DNA of 64,000 nucleotides, from assembly GCA_001557505.1 (NCBI GenBank), contig LSAX01000012.1, positions 372,001 through 436,000 on the forward strand, written 5' to 3'. Source of the DNA: Reticulascus tulasneorum (taxonomy: Eukaryota; Ascomycota; Sordariomycetes; Glomerellales; Reticulascaceae). Under the pieces are notes generated by a model, which worked only from the letters and a program-made list of their open reading frames with translations, searched no databases and was not told the origin of the DNA. Below are positions 10,701 to 21,100 of this stretch, piece after piece. A program made the translations under genes and the position numbers. Each line of letters starts with the position of its first letter. The first letter of the stretch is position 1.

Positions 10701-11003
10701 TTTTGCCGCGTTCTGGTACCAACGGAACATCGCGTTAATTGCCTTTGAGCGCTCAGGGTGGTTCCATTTGTCAATGCAACACGTGTCGACCCAAAAGTAT
10801 TGTAGGTTGTCCTGTTTGGCCTGATTCGCACAGAACTCGATCTTCCGATAGCCATCCTTGTTCCTCCCAATGCCATTCACAAAGTCTTCAAATAGTACCT
10901 CCTCATCTCCCCAGGTATGCGAAAGGATAGCATATGGGGGTGGACTGGCTTTGAATTGGATGAAGCTTAGCTCCCCGGACGAATCTGACGACAGGAGCCG
11001 CAT
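7725..11003 (-). CDS. HET / P-loop NTPase / TPR protein (fungal NLR-like receptor)
   Basis: A single uninterrupted frame of 1092 codons. Residues 1-240 form a HET domain, with PPYAILSHTWGDEEV near residue 22, WVDTCCIDK near 71, AAKCYVILSD near 99, GWTLQELIAP near 136 and SERMAWARGRETTESED near 190. A nucleotide-binding domain follows, with Walker A GPGGMGKS at 283-290 and a downstream acidic LICDDADAAD. From about residue 670 come ten TPR units of about 42 residues (GRWEEAEKL...ADHP), eight of them almost identical. Family knowledge: such HET-NACHT/NB-ARC-repeat proteins act in heterokaryon incompatibility and fungal innate-like recognition. The repeats sense a ligand and HET triggers cell death. 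The start fits because HET proteins commonly begin MRLL. The gene is intact although it sits inside a RIP-decayed transposon. Its ligand is unknown. Confidence 0.9.
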   Translation of the reverse strand: MRLLSSDSSGELSFIQFKASPPPYAILSHTWGDEEVLFEDFVNGIGRNKDGYRKIEFCANQAKQDNLQYFWVDTCCIDKWNHPERSKAINAMFRWYQNAAKCYVILSDVSMPDAADIPRHSLWESSFKESKWFTRGWTLQELIAPTSVEFFSSEGHFLGDKRSLEDLIREITGIPAEALQNRALDEFRVSERMAWARGRETTESEDSVYCLLGVLNVFMIASYGEGKENAWNRLEDELGRINKTPFMVPFGRNNRFVGYESQLTELEDKLFASKQTTKIAITGPGGMGKSQLALELAYRTRERYQNRSVFWISASDMDSFRQSCSYIAQKLDIRGWDNENEDTRKLVQLHLSDKSAGQWLLICDDADAADAADDASLGVGGLSTLPAATLVDFMPQSEQGCIIFTTTSISNTAETLAPQNAIKLQKMASDTAQKMLDSHLTKLSLTTERQGKRALLEELSYLPLAIVQAAAYIEFHQISIEDYLQLLHEQKKKAVQLSNAQLGENWQRCSAENPVAKTWLISLDRISCDSTVAATCLFFMACIDRKDILLDLLPTTSPAETKRTVEILNTFALITKRPASSAVELHRLVHLAIRNYLQEQGLLDQWSQKAITGLGESFPSRRHENRSKWRRLLPHAKYALAYGLTQQENESITNLAWQCALVLHEDGRYDEAEKLFMQVMETRKTKLGADHPDTLTSMANLASTYRNQGRWEEAEKLEVQVMETRKTKLGADHPSTLTSMANLASTYRNQGRWEEAEKLDVQVMETRKTKLGADHPSTLTSMANLASTFWNQGRWEEAEKLFIQVMETSKTKLGADHPSTLTSMANLASTFWNQGRWEEAEKLDVQVMETRKTKLGADHPSTLTSMANLASTYRNQGRWEEAEKLDVQVMETCKTKLGADHPSTLTSMANLASTFWNQGRWEEAEKLEVQVMETRKTKLGADHPDTLTSMANLASTYRNQGRWEEAEKLFIQVMETRKTKLGADHPSTLTSMANLASTYRNQGRWEEAEELQNKELTTCSKVLGAEHPDTLTSMSNLAHIWHGQGRQAEAVLLIEQCLQLRKRILGLEHPYTISTRLNLDDWKGATNNAPKT
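7975..8990 (-). repeat. Tandem array of eight 126-bp TPR-coding repeats
   Basis: GTCGACGCC recurs at exact 126-nt spacing from 8011 to 8893 (eight copies). The units are almost identical and differ mainly at a few codons: YRN versus FWN, EV/DV/FI after EEAEKL, and R/S/C in MET-x-KTK. Each unit encodes one 42-residue TPR. Such near-identity within one gene implies recent unit expansion or continuing homogenisation. Copy number may vary between strains. Confidence 0.92.
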
Positions 11004-12099
11004 TGTAGAGGTATAATGTCGAGACTGAACAAGGAACGAATAATGCCAGCGGTGATGCCAGGTTGGGATGGCGAAATTGCAGGGGAGAGAGTAATGCTTT
11101 ATAGTTAATACAACAAATGGTAGGCTGCCGCGAATGCAGCCTTGTGAGGTGTAGAGGCTTACCTTTTTAGCTGGATGTAGGCTGGCGTACGATATACATT
11201 CGAAGCTATTGCTCTTGATGACGGAAACAGAGCGGCGTCGCCGTAACGAAAATTCGGCCCCTGAACAGTTGGGAGACGGGAGGAATCATGATGCGGGATT
11301 TGTGTGCAGTTGAGGCAGTGGCGAGATCCGTAAGGCTGGCCGCACAGCCTCAAGTCGTGGCGTTTTGCCAGCCGGAGTCCTCGATTGGGCTTGCCAAGGC
11401 AATAAAAGAAATAAGACCACGTGACAGGGCAGTTGCTTCAGGCTTCCCAATTTGTGGCCAAGCAGCATGTAGTCGATGTAATGCAACTTAGGGCGTTGAA
11501 CAATTAGAGAAAAGAAGATTCGAGGGGGGTGGGAAAAGCCGGAAGTGAGCATTTCTTACCGCAAGGAGGAGAAGGAAGACAACCGATTTTGCTGACTGCG
11601 CACATGGCCACTTTTTGCTCTGGTCGGAATTTTCCGGCAACGTACGCCCAGCCACAAGCATCGCAGCCACAAGTTTACCACATGTTTACCAGCCACACGA
11701 TTACCAGCCACAATTATATTACCTCAGCTGACCAGGATCTTTGATCGCTTGATTAGAGGAGGTATCAGCCCATGGTGTATGCCATAGCACGCCCCGGCCG
11801 CCACAAAACTAACAATAGGCTGTTGGCATTTTAGTAAACCTGAGATCTCTATATCTAATCGTTCTATAAGTTTTAAAGGTGACAAAGCTTAATGGTAGTA
11901 TCCTAAGTTAAGGGGTTCTGATGTAGTGTAAAAGAAGGCTCTCTACAAATTCAATAGGGCGACGACGACAAATAATGATTTTCGGAATTAATAAGCTAGG
12001 AGTCTTCAGGAGAGGAGAGGTATGTAGTAATACATCAAAACAAAAACAAATAGAATTTACAACGTGTTCATAGATTTAAAGTCGCTTGAACTCAAAGTA
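11004..12099. other. 5' flank of the NLR gene and right part of the transposon
   Basis: No gene recognised. The stretch contains the putative NLR promoter, a small block of direct repeats (11649-11712) and AT-rich sequence leading to the right TIR. Overlapping short frames in this region show no domains. Confidence 0.45.
11649..11712. repeat. Short direct repeats (CAGCCACA)
   Basis: CAGCCACA occurs four times within 64 bp, two copies extended to ACCAGCCACA, about 650 bp upstream of the NLR start. It could be a microsatellite-like expansion or a cluster of binding sites. The sequence alone does not distinguish these. Confidence 0.45.
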
Positions 12100-12149
12100 C
12101 CTATATTTGTCTCGTTACAGGGGCGTCTCAGGGACGTAGGGACAGACGT
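12100..12149. repeat. Right terminal inverted repeat of the pogo-type element
   Basis: The reverse complement of this stretch begins ACGTCTGTCCCTACGTCCC and aligns with 4092-4146. The copia coding sequence resumes immediately after the flanking dinucleotide (12150-12151). Confidence 0.75.
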
Positions 12150-12620
12150 TGGCGTCGTTCTTAGGCATCGGAGTTCTTCGAGACCGGCGGCTGCGCCGGA
12201 TCTAGCTCTGCCACAACGCCTATATCGAGAAGATTGCGATGAAATTCAACCTCCTTGATAGGAGCCCTAAGTTCCCGTCTATACTAATTCCTACGACCCC
12301 AATAACCAAAAACACCGGCTTCGCTGCCCGCGGCCAAGTCAAGTTGTACCAGGAAATGGTCAGATCAATTCTGTACACAGCGGTTACGGTAAGGCCGGAT
12401 GTGGCGCGGACTGGGTCACAGTCAGCTCGTTTCCTTACGAACCCATTAAAGGAGCATCTTAAGGCGGCCCGTAAGACCATCCTCTACCTCTGCGTGGCGC
12501 GTTTCCTAGCTATCGAGTTTAACGGGGACTTTGACGAAGCGCTAGTCGTGGCCAGCGATGCTTCATTGCCAACGACCTCGAATCTCGGCGATCTTCACAA
12601 GGATATATCCTTGATATCGA
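12150..12620 (+). mobile_element. Ty1/copia relic, 3' piece (reverse transcriptase end and RNase H)
   Basis: The frame starting at GCG 12152 is in register with the 5' piece ending at 4091. It reads ASFLGIGVLRDRRLRRI, an in-frame TAG (Trp expected), then NAYIEKIAMKFNLLDR (about 12218-12262). Next come GQVKLYQEMVRSILYTAV and the RNase H-side block FLTNPLKEHLKAARKTILYL (about 12430-12490). After a frameshift, FIANDLESRRSSQGYIL is seen near 12560-12610. The element ends without a recognisable LTR. Confidence 0.8.
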
Positions 12621-14918
12621 CAAGATTAAGTATCAAGTGTAGGACGAGTGTAGACTTACGAGTGTAGACTTTCAAGTAAACAAATCATCAAAGATGTTTG
12701 TCTATGTAATCAGCTCCAGCAGGCCTCATGCCAAGTACTTTGCATCGTTGCTGCAAATCGTGAGTGCATGATAAATATACATATAATAGAAGGAGTGCTA
12801 TTGCACCGCCCCCAATTTATTCGTACTTGCATAGACGACGATCCGTCGCCCCCTTCTCATTTGGATTGCCCCACTAGTCAATTATACTTGGCTCCATTGG
12901 GAGGGAATGAGAACAACAGGGAGCATATACCGGGACAGGCCATCCGAGATATACTCTGTGTGGCACAAACTGTGGGGCGGCGACTGACGGTACATGTAAA
13001 AGTACAAGAGGGTGAATTAAGCCTATAGCTAGAGGGAGTGTCCAATGGAAGAGGACTGCTTGTACGAGCCTAAATCGACCTCTAAAGGGCCGATAACGGC
13101 TACGCGCTGCCCCGGGAAACAAAAATGAGGGAAGGTCGGGATGTACCATCATGTAACCCCTCGTCAGGGCTAGCTGTGCTACACTCTGCAGCGCATGCGC
13201 CAACAATGTAACCAACAACTGCACCCCTCTTTATTGGCCTACCACCTAGTCCGTACAAAATCCATCCAGTCGATCATTGCCTTGGAAACGCCCTGCAGCT
13301 GCGCCCCGCCAGTGCAGCCAACAAACTTCATTCACTCACCCCCCCATTCGCCTATCATCTCCAGAATCCATCCAACCAATCGTATTTCCTGCTTGGCCGT
13401 TCTTGCCTAATTGCCCACCAGAATGGTCACCGGCAGACTGTTACTGAAGCGGTTCAGCAAGCTGCTGCAGAACACGGATACGGGATAATTGGACCAAGAT
13501 CTTGACAGAGGGTCGGACTGGAGACTAGATTCAAGTTTTGTTTCCTCTTGTGATCATGCGGCTGGAGATTTGATGAATGTGGTGCGATTTCAAAAATGAA
13601 ACGGTTCCGGACGGTAGTAACTTGAAGATAAATTACGTAAAGTTCCCGGGGTGTAAAACAAGACTCCAGTCCTGACAGACGTTATGTTTTCGAATTGGCT
13701 TTAAACCCGTTGTAAAGCTCTATGAACAGGTCTTTATGCTAGAGACATAACCAGACACGTTCAACAATAGGCTGCCTAGCTTGTACAGATAGTTCGAGGC
13801 TCAACAACCGTCTGAGAAATTCTGCAGCATGTACCCACAATGTAACCAGCAACCAACAACCACAACTCCACCCCATCTTCCAAGATTGAGATCAACAATG
13901 ATTGTTGAAACCCGAGACCGTGAGTCTCGTATAATGTAATTCTAGACCTCTAGTTTTCTTATTTTACAGCGAATGTTGACTCAGAGGCAGCAACACGGAT
14001 TGCAACTCGACACTAAGAGCCTAACCTGAATATCATTCGCCATAAAAGGAAAAAAGCAAAAGAATCTACCTGCTGGAGCATATCCTCCACTACACAGTTA
14101 ATAATAAGAGCCACACACTGCACGAATCGGTATAATCTTAGGTTGATATGAACAAAGGACTTCCCAGCCGCCTATTAGGCAGACGAGACGTACTTGAGTC
14201 ACTACAAGGGAGCGATTAGAGTAGCTATAACAGATGCAATCACAGCAGCATACTCAATTTGGAGACTTTCAACAGTTTCAACAGAGGGAGCCAAGGCACG
14301 CAGCTGCAGTTAAGCAAGCAGCAGAAGCTGCGGCTGACATGCATCAAGCACCCTTACCGCCATCGATATATGAGTATAGTCGAGCAGAAACCTATTAATT
14401 ACCTTGGCCAATATTAAATTGACCCAATGCTGCCTCGCCTGAGTCCTTAATAATGCGAAAATCGACGCCTTAGTAACGCTCAAATTGAGTGATTTTTCAG
14501 CAAGGGCAACTACTTTCCGTGACTCTTATTCGGCATATAAACGGTATATGCTGCAGAGCATTTCCAACACGGTTCTTTGGTACGTTTCCCTTATTGAGTT
14601 GCTTCCCTCCCTACCTATTAAAGTAGGACCAGCATGGTGGCGCAAATGCGAGGGAGGGTGTAAGTAAGAAGTTGGGGTGGTACAAACAATAGTACTCTGA
14701 TAGGAGCGGCTTGGGTAAACATCTGTGCCCTACTTTTGCAGATGTGGTGGTGGAAGCCAATCACCGGAGCGCCACGCGACTGCGAAATTTATCCAAGCCA
14801 TGCGGGTGGTGGCTCCAGCGCTACATTGTTTCCACATTTCAACCCGCTGCTGCCCCCCCATAAGTCCCCAGCTCGTATTCTGATTGAACTTAGTATTTGT
14901 CTCACCTTCGTTTGAGTC
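12621..14918. other. Intergenic, no gene recognised
   Basis: About 2.3 kb without a supported gene. A CAACAATGTAACCAACAACTG-like motif near 13200 recurs in altered form near 13838-13858. A 54-codon Gln/Ala-rich frame at 14234-14398 (starting MQSQQHTQFGDFQQF) has no recognisable family. The last few hundred bases would contain the bZIP promoter. Confidence 0.4.
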
Positions 14919-16200
14919 ATGTTCTCTGCCAAGACTAATATTACACATGACCATGAGGACGATCTGCCTGCAGATATCTTATCTCCATATGGGAAGGAGA
15001 ACCGGCGGGACCGATATCGTTTGACCCACAGAGCGTACCGTATGTGTAACCCTTGATCAGATCACCTAAGCTACGGAAGAGAAAACAATTGGTTAACAGT
15101 GTCCTCTAGGTAGTCGCTTAAAAGCTAAGCTTGAAGGACTTCAAGAAAAAGTGAAGCTGCATGAGCAGCGAGTTGAGAAATCATCCAGCGTCCAGCAATC
15201 TGGCTTGACTTTGGAGTCAACCACTACATCTACCATAGTGGACTCGACACATGCAACTCCGGCTATACGACATGGCTCTGAGACAAGCGTTGATTTCTTC
15301 CAGGGTAGGTGTGGACCGCATCGCTTCTGGGATTTGCAAGACCAAAGTTCATTGTATGCTAACCTCGTCAGCGTTGTCGGATGAAATAAATGACAGCTGT
15401 CTTACGCATGGCGCCGAAATTACGGACCAAGCGACCTTTCCCCAATCCAACGATTTAACCACAACTTTCTCGCCGACTAAATCATACTCTGATTGGAATG
15501 CGTCACCCAGGTCAACCGGATTGCCGGAGCCCCTAGCTCCATTGCCATCATCTTCAGCATCCGGTATATCAGCGGGATGTGGATTGGATGACTCATTCTG
15601 CTCGCCACGACGTCTTAACCCCAGGGCCAACATTGGAGGCCAGCAGCGATTGAATCACTACGCCGCAAACCTACCAGAGGAGGTTCAGCAACATGTGGAC
15701 CCTACTGCACCCGTTCAAGACCGTATCCGCTATATCATAGATCAGGCGGCATCCGTGGGTTTTGCCACTCTCGACGAGGCCATTGCAGCATACTACACAG
15801 AGATATTTGAAGATACCTCTTCGCTGCGTCAGGATCAGAGGTTGAGCCGCAACCGGCAATTGCCTCGCCTTCTGAGCATACTCCACCACGGCGCCAAGGA
15901 CTGGAGTGAATGGGAGCGGCGAGGGTTCCGAGAACAGATTACCTTAGGCGCTGAAGAGATATTTGTCGAGGAACTGAATTCGTTCATTACACAGCATTCG
16001 ATGGACCTTGCTAGCGAAGAACTCGCAATCGACAGTCTAGGAGGCGAGCCACACGGAATGAGGAGAGACCAGAAAGAAAATCGGAATATCCAGAATAGCG
16101 TAAGTACACGCTTCTTTGCGAACCCCCTTCCGATACCTTCCACTTGCCCTAGTATCCCGAGACTTAACAGGTAGATAGCTTCCAAATCTCTGGGCTCTGA
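14919..16200 (+). CDS. bZIP-like transcription factor, four exons
   Basis: Proposed exons are 14919-15043, 15114-15304, 15372-16099 and 16171-16200 (357 residues). Introns of 70, 67 and 71 nt start GTGTAA, GTAGGT and GTAAGT and end in AG; the second and third have CTAAC or TTAAC branch-like sequences. Joining exons 1 and 2 creates a basic region RRDRYRLTHRAYR (from residue 29) running directly into the zipper RLKAKLEGLQEKVKLHE, the layout of fungal bZIP proteins. No single unspliced frame shows this. Odd point: relative to the usual NRxAQRxYR pattern, the invariant Asn is Tyr, Ala is Thr and Gln is His, so DNA binding may be altered or lost. The C-terminal part (SILHHGAKDWSEWERRGF...EEIFVEEL) resembles the tail of fungal bZIP regulators. 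A cluster regulator is plausible from position; the last exon is the least certain. Confidence 0.7.
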
Positions 16201-18151
16201 CAACTGCCTTACTAGAGAAAAACAGGGCATTCACCCAAGACAGTCGCCCAGACACAGTGCTAGCCGTCATCAAAACTCTATGTTTTGGCTAAAGGGGAAA
16301 CTTCAGAGATCGGTCATGGCGGGAATTTGTTATTTTTATCAATACTCGAGATCAACTCGCTTCCCAGCGCGGCGGCCACTCTTCCAGAAAGACACGATAC
16401 GAGCGCGTCAGCCTGGAAGGCACCATTAGAAAAAGGGCAATGTATGAATGACCTAAGAGATCGTGACCGAGGCGGGATTGAAAGACTTTCCTTGTCAATT
16501 TCGTCGACCATTGGGGCTAAAAGAAAAAGTAGAACGTCACTCCCTTCTCCGGAAGTCGTATAGAGACCGTTGCGAGTTATCAAGTGTGAACATTAACACA
16601 CGATGTCCTACTTGCCGAATGTTGTTAGATAGGCTACGAACACAATATAACTCACTCGCTATAAAGCCACCTTCTAACTTCAATCGTCGTCCTTAATAAC
16701 ACGTGATTTGTCCCAGCTGTCCCAGAGAACTTGCGTTGCTTAATTATGTCGAACGCCACAGTGATTAAGTCGAGTGTGACGGGGTTGTTCTTAGGCGAGG
16801 GGAGATTGGAGGCTCGAATCAGATTGAAAAATAAAGTGCATGTGTTTCGCTGTCAAGTATTCTGTGATCGCAGAGCTTACAGAGTGGTTGGGGAGATGAT
16901 GCCACGAACGATCGGGGCTACAGGTAGTTGGATCATGTTAGGCTCGAAGGGGAACCCTAAGTAGCCACCTGGCAGGTGAATACCAGGATTAAATTGTAGA
17001 TAGAGTAGAAGAACCCCAGAACCTTAGGGTTTCGGAGATAAACCCTTCTTCTACCTATACCTACCTGCCAACAGGCCTGCTGCGACCCAGCAGTTGTGTC
17101 CCTTCACACTATACCAGAACTCCTAGGGGTGCGTGTCCGGACAGATGGGTAGGTACGATTGGCAGCGCGATGTCGAGGTGGAGATTCTCGCAGTTGATCA
17201 ACAAGTCTCTGAACGGCACGCGCGCCTCCTAATATCTAACAACAGATCATAGTTGTCGAACAATACATGTGTAGGCTCCGGGAGCTCGTTAAACTCAGAG
17301 TCTAGGCCGCAAAATAGTAGCTGGTATATGGGAATCCAGAAGGGGAGTACATTAGCAGTATGCCGACAATAGCGAAGTTTGGAGACGTAACTGTCACAGT
17401 ACATCTGCATTATAATCGAGAGAACTTATCCTGCGATAGCCAAGTTTGGATACCAACTAGTAGCCTGCAGAGACACAGTTTACAATACTCCTAGCAGAAT
17501 TCGAGCCTCGAATGCCAGCTCTCGATCAAATTTATGTAGTGCTGTCTTGTCAAACCACCTTGCCATAGCTCGGGGGGGGGTCTTACATGTCTTGGAGGTT
17601 GTGCCTCAAGCAGAGCAGATGAAAGTAGACATCAGTTGTGCCACCGACGCTAAAGATAAAACAAGTAGAGTTTTCCATTTGAAATTACAATAATAGCTAA
17701 TACCATTGAGCCTTGCCGATTTTGTGTCTCTGCACTGACGGTGATCCCTTTCCAAAAGCCCCGAAGCTAATACTAACACATAGAGCTTTGCTTCCGTTTT
17801 CCGCCGTCGGGTGACTCATCGACAGATTCGTGCTAGTACAATACATAAATGGCTGGCTTAGAGATAAAATATACACGCGTGCCCGTAGAGCATGTCAAAC
17901 CATATTGAAAGTAAAGCACCCGGAGATGATACGATACTACCTCGCGCGTCTAAGTCCAGCAGCTCTCTTTTTGATGCTAAAACGGCGCATGTGCCTGTGT
18001 TGAAGTGTTTCCCCAATTATCTCTGAACGAGTCTCGTTGGATTACTGCCGTTCAGCCTATTTTCTATACCTAGACACTGGTTTCTAATCTAGCGGCTACA
18101 TGCACTTAACCTGTATGGGAATATTTAAACATAATATACAGCGTCCACGCT
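16201..18151. other. Convergent intergenic region
   Basis: This lies between the 3' ends of the bZIP gene (+) and the ABC transporter (-). Short frames overlap without domains. It contains an inverted-repeat cluster at 16966-17069. Both transcripts should terminate here, but I cannot place specific terminators. Confidence 0.45.
16966..17069. repeat. Cluster of nested inverted repeats
   Basis: CACCTG-G-CAGGTG forms a palindrome at 16966-16978. GTAGAAGAA (17005-17013) pairs with TTCTTCTAC (17046-17054). Between them GGGTTT pairs with AAACCC across a short loop. GGCAGGT (16971) is mirrored by ACCTGCC (17063). The spacing is not symmetrical, so it may be a decayed small TIR element or a 3'-UTR structure. 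Confidence 0.35.
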
Positions 18152-21100
18152 TTATCGGTCGAGGGCCTGGTTTTGGCACTGAATTCGGAAATCAGCATTG
18201 TAATATAGACAAGGGGGGCAAAGAACGGCGACTCACCATGTGCCAATAAACACCTTTCAACCTAAGCAGCTCGGCATGGGTACCTTTCTCGAGCACCTTT
18301 CCTTCTCCCAACACGTAAATGATATCTGCATTCTGGATGGTAGCCAGCCGGTGCGCCACGGCGATCGTCGTCCGGCCTTTCGCAACCCTCTCGAACGCCG
18401 CTTGCACAAGTTTCTCGCTCTCTGAGTCTAGAGAACTGGTCGCTTCATCAAGTAGCAGCACGCGTGGGTTTCTGATTAATGCACGCGCGATTGAGACTCT
18501 CTGCTTCTGTCCGCCACTGAGGCTGACGCCTTTGCTACCGATGTTGGTGTTGTATCCGTCGGGGAGCGAGACGATGAAGTCGTGGATGTTGGCGTCACGG
18601 CAGCACTGGTGTAGCTGTTCCTCGGTGACCTTGTCGGGATTGACGCCCAAGAGGATGTTTTCTTGGATGGAACCCGAGAATAGAGAAGGCTCCTGAGCAA
18701 CAAGCGAAAGAAGCTTGCGGTATTCATGAAGGGCTATTTCGCTGATGTCCTTGTTGTTAAATAATATACGTCCCTTTTCAGGATCGTAGAATCGCTCGAG
18801 GAGGGAGACGATCGACGACTTACCGGCGCCTGACGCGCCGACGAGGGCTGCGAACTGGCCCTTCTCAATCGTAAGGTTGAGGCCCTTGAAAATGGAGATG
18901 TCGCGCGTAGGGTACTTGAAGTCTACATCTTCAATCTGGATCTTGACGCCGCCTTCCGTGTCAGGAATAGACTCCGAAGCGGTTGTCTTGTCTTCGTTTC
19001 GGCTGTGTCGGAGATTCACAATACGATTGGCAGCCGCGGACGCCTGAACGGCGTTAGGCCCAAAGCTGAGCCACTGACCGGCAGATTCTGCGCCCTGGAT
19101 GACGGCCATGTAGGTTATGAAGAAAGAAACAGCTGTGTACTCTCCAGTTGAGAGTAGACGGCCCCCGTACCAGAGGATCAGAGCCTGGCAAGCTAAGCTG
19201 ATGCTGTCCGAGAGGGCGAAAAGGAGAGTAGTCCATCGAGCCTTCTTATATGCCGATATAACGTGCCCTTGTAAGAGTCTGTCGTATCGCTCGCATATGC
19301 TCTCCTCCATTACGAGAGCAGAGACGGTTCGAAATGCGCCGATCGACTCCGCTCCAAACTTGGAACTCTCCGAGAAGACAGCGTCGTTCATGGCGTTAAA
19401 CTGCAGTTCGTAGCGAAGTCTGTAGAAGCCGGCTAGTAAGTTGAGCGGAACAGTGACGCACAGCGCGACAAGTGCCAGTTTCCAACCGTAGGCGAACGAG
19501 ATAGCGACTCCGCCAATGAGAGAGAAGACGCCTATCAACAGCATGCCCATGTTGGTGCCGAGCAGCTCTTTTAATGCGCTAGGATCGGTCGAGAGGCGAG
19601 CCGTCAGCTGGCCAATGGAATTGTCTTCTTGGTCGAAATAGGACGCATTCTGATGCAGAATAGATTCGAAGTACTCCTGGCGATACACAGCCGCGATAAA
19701 GTACTCAACGTTGGTCGATGCAAGCAGCATGACAAAGTAGGAGAGGCCAATACACGTCGCAAGAACTGCCCACATCTTGGACCAGAACTCCGATTCATCG
19801 AGCAGACGCTGGCCTGTCACCCCGAAAATAGCAATGACGTGGCCGAAGAAGTATGCTTGGAGGGGAACGGCGGCTGCCGCTCCGGCGGCGAAGATGACGA
19901 TGATAGCATATAGTGGGAAGCGGCTCCTTTGCTCGTACAACAGCTTGCCGAAGTTGCCAAACAGACTCTCCTCCTTCCGCTTTACATCCTGAATGGCGGC
20001 GGCGGCGGTTTCTGGCTGGGAAGCACTCTTCTCGCGCTCGAGAATGACCGCAAGGTTCTCTTCATCTATTGACTCCCCTTCTTCCGTTTCGCCAAGCGAG
20101 AGCTTTTGCGCGTGCACCAAGCTGTAGTAGGCTCCATCGGGGTTGGTCAATAGGCTGTTGTGAGTCCCTTGCTCGACGACCTTGCCATGCCGAACGACAA
20201 CAATCTGATCAGCATTCTTGATGGTCGATAATCTGTGCGCAATGGTGATGGTGGTGCGACCCTTCGAGGCTCTCTCCAGGGCCGCCTGGACAATTCGTTC
20301 ACCGCGAACGTCAATGGCAGATGTGGCTTCGTCGAGGATAAGGATCTTGGGCTTGGAGATGATGCTACGCGCAATGGCGAGTCGCTGCCGTTGACCGCCA
20401 CTGAGCTTGATACCCGAGTCTCCTACTTCGGTGTTATAGCCACCTGGAAGCCGGTCGACGAACTCGTCCGCAAAACTATCTCTGCAAGCCTCCTTCACTA
20501 GCTCAAGCTTCTTCTCATCAGATTCATTCTCCCATTCGGTGCCAATCAAGCCAAATGACACGTTCTTGAAGATGCTCTCGTTGAAAAGAAAAGGCTCTTG
20601 TTGGACAAGTCCTATCTGTGACCGCCACCACTTGATATCGACCTCTTCGATTTCATGGCCGCAAGTTGAAATGCTACCTTTGAGCTCCACACGAGGCCCT
20701 AGGTCCTCAGGGGTGGACTGGGAGGTGGGCTCCTCCTCTTCATCGGGGTGATTCGTACCGTCCTTCTTTTTTGCCTTGCTCTTATCTTTTTCAATGGTCT
20801 TGGAAATGATGTACTGATCATGGAGAGAGTACCATCCCTCGATGAGCCCGACGATGGTACTCTTGCCAGAGCCACTCGGACCGACAATGGCGGTGTTCTT
20901 GTTAGCTTGGATGCAAAGATTCAGCCCGTCTAGCACCTTTTTGGAAGGCCGACTAGGATATGCGAACTGTACATCCTTGAAGATGATATCAGAAGTTGAG
21001 TTCACATCCGGTTCCTTGAGTGTTCCAAATTTAGGTTTCGGTGCATCGATGACGGCGAAGAACTCGGATGCAGCAACCATCGCTTTGGAAGCCGCCATCA

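Larger units (their letters stand above)
4092..12149. mobile_element. Composite 8.06-kb insertion with pogo-type TIRs, carrying an NLR gene
   Basis: The two ends are inverted copies of each other (4092-4146 and 12100-12149, starting ACGTCTGTC). They interrupt a copia reverse transcriptase between Leu (CTA, 4089-4091) and Ala (GCG, 12152-12154). Removing the insertion restores GDLASFLGI in frame. The flanking dinucleotides are TA on the left and TG on the right, consistent with a TA target duplication in which one copy mutated. Inside are a decayed pogo/Fot transposase (4704-6902) and, unexpectedly, an intact HET-NTPase-TPR gene (7725-11003). Family knowledge: pogo/Fot elements are usually about 2-3 kb, so roughly 5 kb here is extra. 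Whether the transposon captured the gene or a later event inserted it is not decided by the sequence. Confidence 0.72.

Noticed and set aside
4092..12149. Starship-type giant element carrying an NLR as cargo
   Set aside because: No DUF3435 tyrosine-recombinase captain is visible; the ends and internal relic fit a pogo-type TIR element instead.
16285..17410. Short plus and minus frames downstream of the bZIP gene
   Set aside because: They overlap on both strands, have no recognisable domain, and lie among inverted repeats.
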